From Ectobius pallidus (Eukaryota; Arthropoda; Insecta; Blattodea; Ectobiidae), in contig CAXKWD010000011.1 in NCBI GenBank assembly GCA_964059195.1, forward strand, positions 28,953,791-29,017,790: a DNA stretch of 64,000 nucleotides, written 5' to 3'. The notes below the pieces were generated by a model. That model searched no databases, was not told the DNA's origin, and saw only the letters and a list, made by a program, of their open reading frames with translations. Made by a program: the position numbers and the translations under genes. Shown one piece after another: positions 10,905-21,458 of this stretch. The stretch's first letter is position 1; each line of letters begins with the position of its first letter.

Positions 10905-11413
10905 TCAATTCATCCAGAAAAAAAGGGAAATGTAACCCTCCGGTCTCAGATTTTGATGAAAATTTGTAGTGTGGTTCCCATATGCATGAGAAACAAAGAT
11001 CTGAATTTTTAGCTTCCTGTCTCTTAGATTCGGAGATACACTTCTTTGAAAACATCATGTTTTAGGAAGAATATATAGTCGAGAGAGGAGTAGGTTATGT
11101 GTGCAGACTGTTACATTTTTGCTTGTACCATGCCTGTGAATGTTAGCAGAACCATAGCACATGATCATTCCAATGCAAAAATGACTGCTAAGTTCAAATC
11201 TGGTGTCAGAATTTGTCAACACGTACAGAAATGTTGTTATAGGCATGTAAACTTAAAAATTGTAACTATAAAAAGGCAGTTGCATCTCCTCATAAAAACC
11301 ATGATATCTCAAAAAAGTAAACTAGATACAGCTGAATGCTTTGCACCATTAGAACGAGCAGGAAATTTCCATCCAGAACAAAGAAAAAAACTTGTGGGAT
11401 TCTGTTAGGTGAA
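10905..11413 (+). repeat. Left terminal inverted repeat of the long-TIR transposon
   Basis: Reverse complement of 19441-19941 over its whole length, with scattered substitutions and small indels. Shared strings include 'accctccggtctcag', 'agcttcctgtct' and 'gtaaactagatacagctga'. The frame at 11097-11408 is an accident of this repeat. Confidence 0.85.
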
Positions 11414-11916
11414 TTTTTTTCCGCATAGGCCTATGTAAAAATAGAATATTGAGTATGGATTACATACATACGTTGAAAAGAATTTCCAGATAATTATGAA
11501 ACTCCAGTCTTACAAGCCAAAGTAATTCAGTGTTATAATCAGTTCTTACCAGTAAGTGTACAGAAATCCATTACTACAATTATAACACTTTTACACGTTA
11601 AGTTAAACATAATATTTTTGCAGCAGACCTGTTACATTACATTACATTAATTTGTTAACAGCTCGATACCCAAATTATTAAGTGTACTGTCAATCCAAAT
11701 ATAAAAATCAACCACAGATGTTTTAGATAGGCCTATAGATGTGCTATACATCAAGTATTGATTATAAACAATATTTATGAGTGGTGATAAGTAAATAATC
11801 ACAGTTAGGCCTAATAGATATAACAATTAGGACAATTTAAATTGGAGCTAACAGATTATTGCACTGATTTATTGATGCTACATTGATGTTCCAACTGAGG
11901 GCCGGGAAGGAATTTG
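11414..11916. other. Transposon interior, 3' of its gene
   Basis: Non-coding AT-rich stretch between the left terminal repeat and the transposase-like gene. It holds three TAGGCCTA octamers (11426, 11728, 11806). Confidence 0.5.
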
Positions 11917-12798
11917 TTACATAGAAGTCTTTGCAATATATTCGTTCCATTTTTCCTGAATTTCAGCAGTACATTTATCAGATATGTGGTACTGTCTACC
12001 TGTTGCAGTATCTAGAATGGGTACATGTACTAAGAACTGACTGAATGGAACCCAGCACTTATCTTCTTTCTCTGGCCAATGATATGATGTAGATTGGCCA
12101 TTAGGATGCATGAATGTTAGGCCTACACTTGCATCTCCTTCATCTGCATCTACTTCATTAACTAAACCAATATAGCATTTTTTGTCACATACACAACAAA
12201 CAAAACTGTTCAGTTTTACAGCTTCAAGTACTGTAAGTTCTGCATCTGAAAACTGGAAGACTAAAGACAAATGGTCATCTGTGCTCAGACGTTTCGCTCC
12301 CAACATGTTACGAGATAGAGGTATGAAATGATGAAAACTTCGTGTTCCTGCAACCCTACTTGTTGCTTTGAATCTTTCAGTCTGCAGTTTGCAAACATTT
12401 TCCACTTCTGCTGCAGATAAAAATTGAAATTTAATTTTTGAGAACTGCTGGCTGCAGAAATCAAACATCTGCTTTGGCTCCAGTATTTGTTCTTTGTACA
12501 GCCGTTGCAGGCTAGCCTTGGTGACAGTTCTCTCGACAGCACCTCCAATGCCATCAAAAGATGACTTGCCGTGACTTGTAGCATAAAATGTCCATGTAGC
12601 TGAAATTCCAATATCATCATAATGGTGACACAGATTCAGCATACTCTTACAATTCTTATGCTGTGCTGCACAGCCATCGGTTACATACTCTACAGATGTT
12701 ATAGCAGGAAAACTTTTTTTTACCATCTCCATTGTTAGCTGTTGAACTTTGTGTACAAATGGGACATCATGATGCAAGTCATCAGATATGAGGAACAT
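11917..12798 (-). pseudogene. Transposase-like C-terminal segment (longest intact piece)
   Basis: This is the 293-codon open part of the transposase-like pseudogene. It holds the candidate catalytic region (YVTDG about residues 37-41, then SSFDGIGGAVER about 78-89) and a later Cys pair (CCVCDKKC). Translation continues upstream in the same frame past the stop at 12889-12891. Near 12118 the coding sequence contains TAGGCCTA, which adds Gly-Leu before TFMHPNG; without six bases (GGCCTA) the frame would read SVTFMHPNG. Confidence 0.75.
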
Positions 12799-13088
12799 TG
12801 AATGTTCATGTAATTCATTGTTACTTTTTTCATTAAAAAAAAAAACAACTGGATGTAGAGTGCAGGTTGCATGACTCCAGTGGTAACTTTATATTTCATC
12901 TTGTATGACAAAATTGTAATTCTCTGCAAAATCCATGAGCACTAGTGCTTCACTGCAGCCAAGGGATTCTTTTCTACCCTTCAGGTATTTTGACTGGGAT
13001 TTGTTGATGAATGAATGAGGGATTAAAACTTCAACCTTCTTCACAATGACATCAAAGAATTCATGTAATGGTAAACTGTCCCTAACAA

Positions 13089-13417
13089 TATAGTAATATA
13101 AGAATTGAGTCAATTTTTGTGACACTTACTTCACTTGAGTTCTCTATTTGGAGACTAGTTTCGGGAAATTTTTTCTCCCATATTCATTCCATTTTGACTG
13201 CTGCTTGTAGCTGTTGCTACTTGACTGAAAAGTCAAGTAGCAACAGCTACAAGCAGCAGTCAAAATGGAATGAATATGGGAGAAAAAAAAAAAAAAATTC
13301 CCAAAACTAGTCTCCAAATAGAGAACTCAAGTGAAGTAAGTGTCACAAAAATTGACTCAATTCTTATATTGCTATATTAGAAAAACTTCACTGTTACTAA
13401 CTTCCTGTAATAATTAA
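13089..13417. mobile_element. Fold-back insertion inside the transposase-like gene
   Basis: Arms 13089-13226 and 13231-13370 are near-perfect reverse complements (about 138 bp) around a 4 nt loop (gaaa); they differ mainly in A/T-run length. A 12 bp direct repeat 'tgtccctaacaa' flanks the insertion (13077-13088 and 13418-13429). Skipping the insertion and one copy of the repeat restores a continuous host reading frame (IDRAQLVRDSLPLHEFFD). The right end has about 47 bp outside the paired arm. The superfamily is unknown. Confidence 0.85.
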
Positions 13418-14892
13418 TGTCCCTAACAAGTTGTGCTCTGTCAATGGACACCCACTGAAAAAAACTTTACATCATCATCATCCCCGTAATCTGCAAGATT
13501 TTTGCATATGAGCTTCTTTAGTTTTTCCCGGTCTTGCAGGCAAACATCACACTTTCCTAACATGCAACTCTACTGTCTTCTGCACACTAAAGTATCGATG
13601 AGGGTGCTAGCTTTATCAGTATATGACACAGCATTTAACAAGTCAACATTCTGATGGATAGTACAAACACAGACAGCATGTGTGCCTGATGAACCAGAAT
13701 ACATACACCACTTGGGTCGAAGTTGGAAAAATTTACTTAGTGATACCTTGATCTGTGGATGCTTTTCTTTAGAAGATACATACAGTTCTTCTATGTTGCA
13801 CAGCAGTAGGCGTTTTTGTTTGTGAATATTTTTGGAAATGCTTACACAGTATTTACTGCCTGCCATTATTCAGGAACTGTCATCATCTTCGTAGAAGGTG
13901 GACACTAGCTGAATAACACTTTGAGGTAATGGTTTTCCTCTAGCTGGATCTGGAACTGAGCAGACACCTGTAGTTCTCACTAACTGCCTGGCTCTAAGGA
14001 GTAAATATTCTGATACATTGAAAGTGGATGCTACTTTTTTTCTTGACCAGGACTGGGGAGCTGTTGTCAACAGTTTTTTCATCAATTCCACATGAGTATC
14101 CAGATCTTCTGCTTTCTTCTTAATTTGTGATGAAACAGTGTACATCTTTTCTGTCTCATCAGAACCACTGTCAATATCAAGAACTTTTGATATCTTACTC
14201 TTCACACTTGAAATAGCAGCTTGCACTTTAGTTTTCCTGTATGCTGTTTTAGTGTGTGAAGGTAGGCTATTGTATTCAAAAGTAGTCAAACGTTTAAAAC
14301 ACTTTTAGCTCACTTTACTTTTGAATAATTAGTAAAGCTTCACTGTCTAAAAAACTTCATTCTAAACTTTGTAATATTGTAATTTCACTGGTGATACACC
14401 AAGATTCGTCAAACTTGTGTTAAGACTCTCTTGCTCTGTATCACGTGGTTTCTCTTCAAATATTTCACTCTTAAGATCATCAGTTTTTTCTTTTTCTCTT
14501 ATCATTACATATATTCATTTAAGACACACAGTACATAACTTTTCGCCTGGAACAATATTCACCATAGGTACTTTGGTTTTTGTTTCTTTTGCAAATGCCA
14601 CGGATACCACACGCAAATGTATTGTGAATTTCCTGCTGTGACTTTCTAATGTATCCAAACAGACTTTGTGCATAAATTTAACATAGGCCTACCTATTGCA
14701 ATACACTTCATAATGATGAAAGCACACTGAAGTTATGTCCTCTGTCTGTTGCATCCCTGACCTCCATTTAAGAAGTTCCACATCTTCTTGTGATAAATCT
14801 TGCACTGTCCTTATTCCTTGTTTTACATATATAGTGTTATTACAATCATCACCCACTACCAAACCAATGCCACACACTGTATCATCAGCCAT

Positions 14893-15145
14893 AATTCACT
14901 ATCAGCAAAAAACTAACCTTCAGCCTCAGCTGTAGAACATGAACTGAATCCACTTTAACAGGTTTGTTCCACTACAATTTTCAGTATGATGCAGTACTAC
15001 TGAAAGTTATACCAGAACAATACTACTGGTGTTGAGTGTTGCTATCTGTTGGTGACAGGGAAAATTCAGTGTGTCAGACTGGTATTTGCTGTGTATTCTG
15101 AATCAAGTCTTATAGACCTTTATTATTTTGAAGGTTACATATCAG
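14893..15145. other. Transposon interior, 5' of its gene
   Basis: Probable promoter side of the transposase-like pseudogene on the minus strand. No intact coding sequence. It ends at the insertion point of the non-LTR element, where 'atatcag' (15139-15145) is the left target-site copy. Confidence 0.45.
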
Positions 15146-15222
15146 TTCAGTTTGAATAACGGCAGTGAGCGGACGTGTTCCTGAGAGCTACAATAAAAAT
15201 TAACAAGCCAATATAGTCAACA
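15146..15222 (+). promoter_or_regulatory. Non-LTR element 5' UTR / probable internal promoter
   Basis: The leader begins 'ttcagtttgaataacggcag' directly after the target duplication. A 'cggacgtg' string lies about 30 bp in, similar to downstream promoter elements of insect non-LTR elements. This role is inferred from position. Confidence 0.4.
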
Positions 15223-15978
15223 ATGGGCAAGAGACCGACCGCATCTGCAGAATCATCTGAGGGTAATGAGGATAAACAAGTAATTTCTACCCTCAAGAAA
15301 ATGTTTGAGGAACTAAAATCCTCTATACACTATGAGGTTGGGGAATTGAGAAAATCTGTGGAATTTATGTCTACGAAATTTGATAGTCTTCATGAGGAAC
15401 TCAAACAGACTAGATCTGAACTTAAATCTACTCAGGAACAACTACGGGTCATTACCCGTGAAAAAGAACTTTTGAAACAAGAAGTTAATGACCTCCAACA
15501 GTACACTCGGCGGGATAACGCTATGGTCTATGGAGTTCCTGAAACTGCTGGACAATCCACCTACGAGGATATAAATAAGATTGCAGCACTCATTGGAGGT
15601 ACTGAATTACTTAACGACATCAGTGTTGCACACCGCCTACCGACTACTCCTGGAAAATGTCGACCTATTGTCATCAGATTCTTTAAAAGAAAAAGTCGTG
15701 ATATATGGCTGCAACGTTTCAGGGATGAAGCTAGAAGTGACGCCTCCGGTCCTGGGATTTCCGTTCAAAGATATGATGATAAAGTGACAAATGGAAGAAT
15801 TACAATGGGTGAACAATTAACTATGTTTACGCGTGATCTGCTGAACAAAGCTAGAGATGCAGCCAAGTTGAAAGAATACCAGTTCGTGTGGTCTCGGGAC
15901 GGAAAGATTTTCGCCAGGAAGAACGAAATGAGCCCTGTATACAAGATCACATGTCTCCAGGATATTAATAAATTGTAA
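15223..15978 (+). CDS. Non-LTR retrotransposon ORF1 protein
   Basis: The 251-residue protein starts at the first ATG after the leader. Residues about 20-95 are heptad-rich, charged and Lys/Glu-rich (EELKQTRSELKSTQEQL), a predicted coiled coil for oligomerisation. The segment YTRRDNAMVYGVPE at about 94-107 begins the RRM-like RNA-binding region known from L1-type ORF1 proteins, followed by a basic C-terminal domain (RPIVIRFFKRKSRDIW). ORF1 proteins bind the element's RNA and act as nucleic-acid chaperones in the ribonucleoprotein particle. No CCHC zinc knuckles are seen. It ends at TAA 49 bases before ORF2. Confidence 0.88.
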   Translation: MGKRPTASAESSEGNEDKQVISTLKKMFEELKSSIHYEVGELRKSVEFMSTKFDSLHEELKQTRSELKSTQEQLRVITREKELLKQEVNDLQQYTRRDNAMVYGVPETAGQSTYEDINKIAALIGGTELLNDISVAHRLPTTPGKCRPIVIRFFKRKSRDIWLQRFRDEARSDASGPGISVQRYDDKVTNGRITMGEQLTMFTRDLLNKARDAAKLKEYQFVWSRDGKIFARKNEMSPVYKITCLQDINKL

Positions 15979-16027
15979 ATATCTAGCCTTTTGGTTTCCG
16001 TATTGGCTGTCTATCCTATAGATTAAA

Positions 16028-19027
16028 ATGGCTGGTAATCCAATGTTGAATGAATTAGATGACTATCTCCGTAATAATAAACAATGCACAACATTTTTTA
16101 ACGACTTAGCTGAATGTAACAATCACATAAACGCCGCTCCCTCAGATTTAAATATTATTCATTTAAATATTCGTAGCATAAATAAAAACTTCTCGGAATT
16201 ATGTATTCTACTTGAAACTTTTTCTTTCAAGATTGATATTATTATACTAACAGAAACCTGGCTTGACCATGATCTTGGATTTGAAATTAACGGTTATAGG
16301 AAATATGTTAAAATTAATAAGTATAATAAATGTGACGGAATTGTTGTATATTTTAGAGAAAATCTTGCTGTCTCTCTAATTACTGTTGATATTTCTCATT
16401 GCAATTCTATCCATTTTAATCTTACGTTAAATGATATTACAATTAGGTTAACTGCTATTTATAGATCACCAAATCTTTGCAAAAATGAATTCATGAAATA
16501 TTTGGAGAAATTTTTAATCGAATCTAAAGATACCAAATATCATATTATCATTGGGGACATAAATATTCAAATTTTAGAAAATCATTTAGATAACGTGGGA
16601 GAAAACTATCTGAATATTATGCACGAGTTTGGGTTTATAAAATATTTAAACGCAGTTACGCGCCCTTCGTCTGTAACGGATTCTTGTCTTGACCATATCT
16701 TTTTTAAATCTACCAGTAATTTGAACTTTAATCCTGGTGTTTACACTTGTGCTATTACTGACCACTATATGGTATTTGCTAGTCTGACTATGCCTTTTAC
16801 AAACTTAAAGAGAAACCCATTTGAACCCCGTCACAACTATAAGCAAATTATCAATTACAACAATCTAGTATCCCATTTAAAAACAATGAACTGGGATTCT
16901 ATACTCAATTGTGAAGATGCTGAATATTGTTTCGATTACTTTTACAATACTTTATTACATCTTATTTCTAAATTTAGTACTAATGTCTCACTCAATATAG
17001 CCCGTAAATATAAAAAAATTAAACCTTGGATTACCACCAGCATTGTTAAATCTATACGAACAAGAGATAATTTAGCAAATTTAGTTAAAAAGGATCCACT
17101 AAATCTTGAATTATTATCCTATTATAGAAGGTATAGAAATACCTTAACCAGTGTAATTCGAAAGATGAAAATCCAACACTTTACTAAAAAAATTATTGAC
17201 AATAAAAACAACCCTAAAAAATTTTGGGATACCTTAAATGAGGCTACAGACTCGCATTATATGAGTAAAAATAAAAGTATGCCTAAGGAAATCACAAGTC
17301 GCAATGGGTTAAAAGTCTCTAACAATGAAAATATAGCTAATGAATTTAATGCACATTTTATAAATATTGGCAACGAAATTGCTTCAAAAATAAATTATAA
17401 AGTGTTTGATTCTCATCACTATAAGTTTTCTAATGATTGCCTGAGTTCCTTTTTTCTGTTTCCTGTGAATGAATATGAAATTATAAAAATTGTAAAACAT
17501 TTTAAAAATAACGTATCTCCTGGTTTAGATTGTATTACTAACATCACTCTAAAGATGATTATAGAACATATTTCGAAGCCTCTTGCACACGTAATAAATC
17601 TATGCTTGTCTCAAGGTATATTTCCCACCGCATTGAAACACGCAATTGTGATTCCAGTATACAAATCGGGTGATAAATGCAATCTCAGTAATTACAGACC
17701 GATATCTCTTTTACCTTGCCTAGCAAAATTATTTGAAAAATGTATAAAGTCCCGTTTAATGTCCTTTCTTGATAAACACAATATATTAAGTAATAATCAG
17801 TTTGGTTTCAGGAACAACCTCAGCACAGATGATGCTATTATTAGTGTTACATCTAAAGTAATTCAAGAATTGGATGCCGGTAATAAATGTTTAGGTATAT
17901 TTTTAGATTTGCAAAAAGCTTTTGATACTGTCAACCATGATATACTTATAGAAAAACTGGATAAAATTGGTATTAAAGGCGTTGGACTAAAATTTTTTAA
18001 ATCCTATTTGAGTAACAGGACGCAGTCAACAAAAATCCATGATTACTGTAGCGAAATTCTGAATATTGATATTGGTGTGCCGCAAGGTACTGTATTAGGT
18101 CCTATATTGTTTTTGATATATATTAATGACTTATTAAATATTGATTTGAGCAGGTATTCGGGTAATATATATTCTTATGCTGATGACACTGTAGTTATAT
18201 TTAGCGGTAACGACTGGGACGTAACTTACCAAAACTCCAATAGAGGTATCAACATCGTTAAGGAATGGTTAGATGCAAATTTGCTTTCACTGAATACTTC
18301 TAAAACTACGATTCTTCCTTTTTCTTTAACTACCCAAGGTCTTGACTTAGTAAAATTAAATAATACGATAACAAGAAACATTACCATTCATAATAACTGT
18401 AATCGTGATAACTGCAATTGTCTCTCCTTAAATTATTCAACTGAAACCAAATATTTAGGCATTATAATTGATGAACATCTAAGATGGAATAAGCACATTA
18501 CTTATGTTTGCAATAGGCTTCGTAAAATAATATATAAATTCTCGATCCTCCGTTTTTATTTACAACCTCATATCTTGCGTTTAATTTACATAGCTCTAGT
18601 TGAATCTGTATTACAATATGGCATATTGGGTTGGGGAGGAATGGCTAAATCCAACCGCTTGCCTTTAGAAATTCTACAGAAAAGGATTATTAAAATATGT
18701 CTGAGTAAACCTGCTGATTACCCCACAAAACTAATATTTTCTGAATTTAATGTCTTAAATATTGAACATATATACAAACTCAAATTACTGACTTACTTCC
18801 ATAAGAATAGAAATATTTTCAAAAATAACAATCCTCATCATTACCTTACCAGACTGAATCAAAATTCTATTCTATATGAACCCAAATGTTCTACCTCTGC
18901 TGGATTAAATCACAGTATAAATTTCGGCCCAAGATTATACAACTCACTAATAAGAGCTCATCCTGAACTATATTATCTAAATTTACACAGATTCAAGAAA
19001 GAAACTTATAAAATTTATTCAACCTAA
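16028..19027 (+). CDS. Non-LTR retrotransposon ORF2: AP-like endonuclease and reverse transcriptase
   Basis: The 999-residue protein nicks target DNA and primes reverse transcription from the nick. The apurinic-type endonuclease occupies about residues 40-250: LNIRSIN (Asn47), LTETW (Glu76), IIGDIN, DHIFF and the ITDHYMV Asp-His pair. The reverse transcriptase spans about 460-760: PVYKSGDKCNLSNYRPISLL, FLDLQKAFDTVNH with Asp627, GVPQGTVLGPILFLIYINDL, and YADD with Asp719 and Asp720. A thumb and C-terminal region follow. Length and motifs are complete. Codon use is strongly A/T-ending, as in the flanks. It is the strongest candidate for a recently active gene in the window. Confidence 0.95.
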   Translation: MAGNPMLNELDDYLRNNKQCTTFFNDLAECNNHINAAPSDLNIIHLNIRSINKNFSELCILLETFSFKIDIIILTETWLDHDLGFEINGYRKYVKINKYNKCDGIVVYFRENLAVSLITVDISHCNSIHFNLTLNDITIRLTAIYRSPNLCKNEFMKYLEKFLIESKDTKYHIIIGDINIQILENHLDNVGENYLNIMHEFGFIKYLNAVTRPSSVTDSCLDHIFFKSTSNLNFNPGVYTCAITDHYMVFASLTMPFTNLKRNPFEPRHNYKQIINYNNLVSHLKTMNWDSILNCEDAEYCFDYFYNTLLHLISKFSTNVSLNIARKYKKIKPWITTSIVKSIRTRDNLANLVKKDPLNLELLSYYRRYRNTLTSVIRKMKIQHFTKKIIDNKNNPKKFWDTLNEATDSHYMSKNKSMPKEITSRNGLKVSNNENIANEFNAHFINIGNEIASKINYKVFDSHHYKFSNDCLSSFFLFPVNEYEIIKIVKHFKNNVSPGLDCITNITLKMIIEHISKPLAHVINLCLSQGIFPTALKHAIVIPVYKSGDKCNLSNYRPISLLPCLAKLFEKCIKSRLMSFLDKHNILSNNQFGFRNNLSTDDAIISVTSKVIQELDAGNKCLGIFLDLQKAFDTVNHDILIEKLDKIGIKGVGLKFFKSYLSNRTQSTKIHDYCSEILNIDIGVPQGTVLGPILFLIYINDLLNIDLSRYSGNIYSYADDTVVIFSGNDWDVTYQNSNRGINIVKEWLDANLLSLNTSKTTILPFSLTTQGLDLVKLNNTITRNITIHNNCNRDNCNCLSLNYSTETKYLGIIIDEHLRWNKHITYVCNRLRKIIYKFSILRFYLQPHILRLIYIALVESVLQYGILGWGGMAKSNRLPLEILQKRIIKICLSKPADYPTKLIFSEFNVLNIEHIYKLKLLTYFHKNRNIFKNNNPHHYLTRLNQNSILYEPKCSTSAGLNHSINFGPRLYNSLIRAHPELYYLNLHRFKKETYKIYST

Positions 19028-19377
19028 TGCATGACTCATTTTACAATATCCAAAGTTTTTGCTTTTCATTTTGGCTACTCGTGCTTGTCATTCCTCTCTT
19101 ACACATAATTTTTAATTATATGTTTTGCTTTTGATTTATGTTATTTACTATTTGCCTTGTTTTGTGAGTGTATTTGTGTATGCCATGTGTGTGAGTGTGT
19201 GTTTGTGTGTTTTGTAACGTCGCTTTGCCCTGAATTTTTTGTTTTATAATTTCCAGTGTTCACTGTTTTTTGTTTTTGTGCTGAGCTGAGCCCGAGCACG
19301 AGCTTCTGCTCATTCGGGCATCGGTTATGAATATTTGTTTTGTACTAATAAGGTAAATAAATAAATAAAAAAAAAAA
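19028..19377 (+). other. Non-LTR element 3' UTR and tail
   Basis: A TG-rich tract at about 19155-19216 is followed by a hairpin-capable 'gagcccgagcacgagcttctgctc' region, then TAAA units and A's. Such 3' structures are usually what the element's reverse transcriptase recognises; that role is inferred. Confidence 0.6.
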
Positions 19378-19440
19378 ATATCAGATTACTAATATTTTTT
19401 CTTCAGTAAGATTAATATGTTATTTGATATAGCCTATATA

Positions 19441-19941
19441 CTTCACCCTACAGAATCCCACAAGTTTTTTTTCTTTGTTCTGGATGGAAATTTCCTGCTC
19501 GTTCTAATGGTGCAAAGCATTCAGCTGTATCTAGTTTACTTTTTGAGATATTATGGCTTTTATGAGGAGACGCGAATGCCTTCTCATAGTTTCAATTTTT
19601 AAGTTTACATGCCCATAACATTTCTTTAAGTGTTAGACAAATTCTGACACCAGATGTGAACTTAGCAGTCATTTTTGCATTGGAATGATCATGTGCTATG
19701 GTTCTGCTAACATTCACAGGCATGGTACAAGCAAAAATGTAACAGCCTACCCATATAACCTACTCCTCTCCCGACTATATTCTTCCTAAAACATGATATT
19801 TTCAAAGAAGTGTATATCCGAATCTATAACAGACAGGAAGCTAAAATTCAGATCTTTGATTCTCATGCATATATCATGAACCACACTACATATTTTCATT
19901 AAAACCTGAGACCGGAGGGTTAGATGCCCTGGATGAATTGA
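19441..19941 (-). repeat. Right terminal inverted repeat of the long-TIR transposon
   Basis: Partner of 10905-11413. Short frames on both strands here are by-products of the repeat. Confidence 0.85.
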
Positions 19942-20197
19942 TGTACAAGCAGACAGCACCAAAAATCGGCATTTAAAAATTAATATTTTCTCTGCTTTTG
20001 TTAACATGAATTGTTTCCAAGGTTGAAAGATCATTAAATTTGTTAACAACCTTTATCAATCTTTCAATCCAATTATCTTTTTTTTTCATTTTTGGGCTTA
20101 ATAACTGTTATAGGCCTATGGTCCCCCCCCCCCCCCTGTTATGAAGAATATTGGTCCTTACGAGGACTGAAATATAAAAGGAGAGATTTTTACTCAC
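19942..20197. other. ALG10 intron 4, 5' part
   Basis: Short unique intron sequence between exon 4 and the transposon. It contains TAGGCCTA at 20111 followed by a 14 bp C run (about 20124-20137). Confidence 0.5.
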
Positions 20198-20379
20198 AAA
20201 TTTTAGAATAAAGGAAGTTGAACACACCTCAAAAAATTCTGCTGACTGTTCCAGGCGAGGAGTCACACTGACTCTGTGATGCCGAGTGAGAAACTGCTTC
20301 ATAATATCACCCAGCTGCAACAGGGCAAAGAATGCTAGCCAGATGATGTTGGTCTGCCGAATCAGAACAGCAACTGCTC
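20198..20379 (-). CDS. ALG10: ALG10 exon 4
   Basis: Codes for the block around IRQTNIIW, a signature of ALG10 proteins at a membrane-lumen boundary, then a hydrophilic loop (RHHRVSVTPRLEQ). The acceptor is TTACAG before 20379, the exon begins with two bases completing a Gly codon split with exon 3, and the donor is TTT|GTGAGT. Joining to exon 5 gives ILKFLTANHLKKTF, which matches the spacing of the family at that point. Length 182 bp. Confidence 0.9.
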
Positions 20380-20807
20380 CTGTAACACCAAATGTTTCAT
20401 TATACTCTGAACAGAAATTTCCACAACATTCATAAATTCATTCAAGGCTAACATGAACAAAAATTACTCTTAATTTATGTTACATGGACCAGACTCTCCT
20501 ATTGTGACCAGTGTTACATTAATGGGTTTATCTCAGAAATAAATGACAGTATAGAAATGAAATGTTTACAGCATATTCCTGGAATGTTTGAAATTAATAT
20601 CTGTTCAACCACACTATAACAAGCTTCTTACGTGTGACATAATAGCCTACATTAAAGTACTACCGTTCATTAATAAACTGTTGTTATTGCAACTATCAAT
20701 TTCTGACTGGCATATTTGTTGCAGATTGAAATTGTATGCAGAACAATATTCAAGGCTTGAAAGTGGAAACCGCAATTCAAAATGCACAGTCAAAATAAAA
20801 TAAATTT
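20380..20807. other. ALG10 intron 3, 3' part; no gene seen
   Basis: AT-rich intron sequence. No exon-like frame on either strand beyond short chance ORFs. Confidence 0.45.
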
Positions 20808-21150
20808 TGTTCATGTTAATTTTAATACTGTAGAAAATGTAGTTTCTTTGAAGTTAAAATGTCCAAGCAAAGCCCTGCTCCTCGCATGCCTTTGTCTCAT
20901 GCCATCTATTGCAAAGGACAAGAACAACTAACAGCCAAATGGCACGAGATAGAGTCAAATGTTCTATTAATTATGAGGTAGGCCTACTCTAAAAAGTGAA
21001 AACTTACATATCGAATTGTGGTTGAACAAACGCGGTAGTATGCATCTTGCCTATAATGGCAATTAAGACGCTTGAATATGAAAATTATGAAACTAGCGGA
21101 TCAAGTTCCATGAACATAGCCTACTCTCATCTTAATAAATCCATTACAGG
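20808..21150. repeat. Diverged dispersed repeat, related to 55374-55705
   Basis: Matches 55374-55705 in the same order: 'gttcatgttaattttaata', a 'tatgccatc' region, then 'tggcaattaaga' and 'aataaatccattacaggctc'. Identity is modest with many indels, so the pair is old. One TAGGCCTA octamer at 20979 is absent from the second copy as far as I can align it. Confidence 0.5.
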
Positions 21151-21458
21151 CTCCTTTCTCTCTTCGGATCACCTATGTTAATTCTGTTGTGTTAGCCAAA
21201 ATGATGAAACATTGATGGCAGAGTGCACCATTCTCCCATTTTCTCAGCCGTTTCGTTACCGCGGTAAACGTAATACCGGGGTATTCTCAAAATCTCTGGG
21301 CACCATTGCTAAAATACCACGGTTTGCTAATGCTTGGAAATATTGCAGTAACTCTGCTCCGAATCTATTTTCATTGATGGTATCTTCCATGGCCGCTAGG
21401 TTCTCTCTCTCTCTCTCTCTCTGCAAGTCTGCCAGTCACGGTGGCTCGCCTAGGCTAT

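Larger units (their letters stand above)
11917..14892 (-). pseudogene. Decayed transposase-like gene of the long-TIR transposon
   Basis: One long coding region can be followed on the minus strand: an N-terminal part from ATG 14892, a middle with ALRPKWCMYSGSSGTH-type Cys/His sequence (13866-13570), and a C-terminal part from 12798 with YVTDGCAAQHKN and FYATSHGKSSFDGIGGAVER. This family is frequent in insects and cnidarians; spaced Asp and Glu residues suggest a DDE-type nuclease, which is inference. Lesions: in-frame stops at 14689-14691 (TAG), after VCLK near 14520 (TGA), shortly upstream of 14289, at 13870-13872 (TGA), 13570-13572 (TAG) and 12889-12891 (TAA); an extra T in a seven-T run near 13457-13463; and a 329 bp insertion at 13089-13417. 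Apart from these the frame is well kept. Confidence 0.8.
15146..19377 (+). mobile_element. Apparently full-length non-LTR retrotransposon with two intact ORFs
   Basis: The element is flanked by a 7 bp target duplication 'atatcag' (15139-15145 and 19378-19384). It has a short 5' leader, a 251-codon ORF1, a 999-codon ORF2 with endonuclease and reverse transcriptase, a TG-rich 3' UTR and a tail of TAAA units and A residues (19351-19377). Neither ORF has a stop or frameshift, which implies a young insertion. ORF organisation and lack of an evident RNase H region suggest the CR1/L2/Jockey assemblage; the exact clade is not determined. It sits inside the long-TIR transposon, antisense to ALG10. Confidence 0.93.
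10905..19941 (-). mobile_element. DNA transposon with 0.5 kb terminal inverted repeats
   Basis: Two arms of about 500 bp, 10905-11413 and 19441-19941, are reverse complements and enclose a decayed transposase-like gene on the minus strand (14892-11917). Two later insertions sit inside it: a non-LTR element (15146-19377) and a fold-back element (13089-13417). Without them it would be about 4.5 kb. The outer left end is preceded by 'gggtcattcc', a string I associate with arthropod DNA-transposon ends, but the superfamily is not certain. No clear target duplication is visible because the extreme ends have diverged. Confidence 0.75.
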
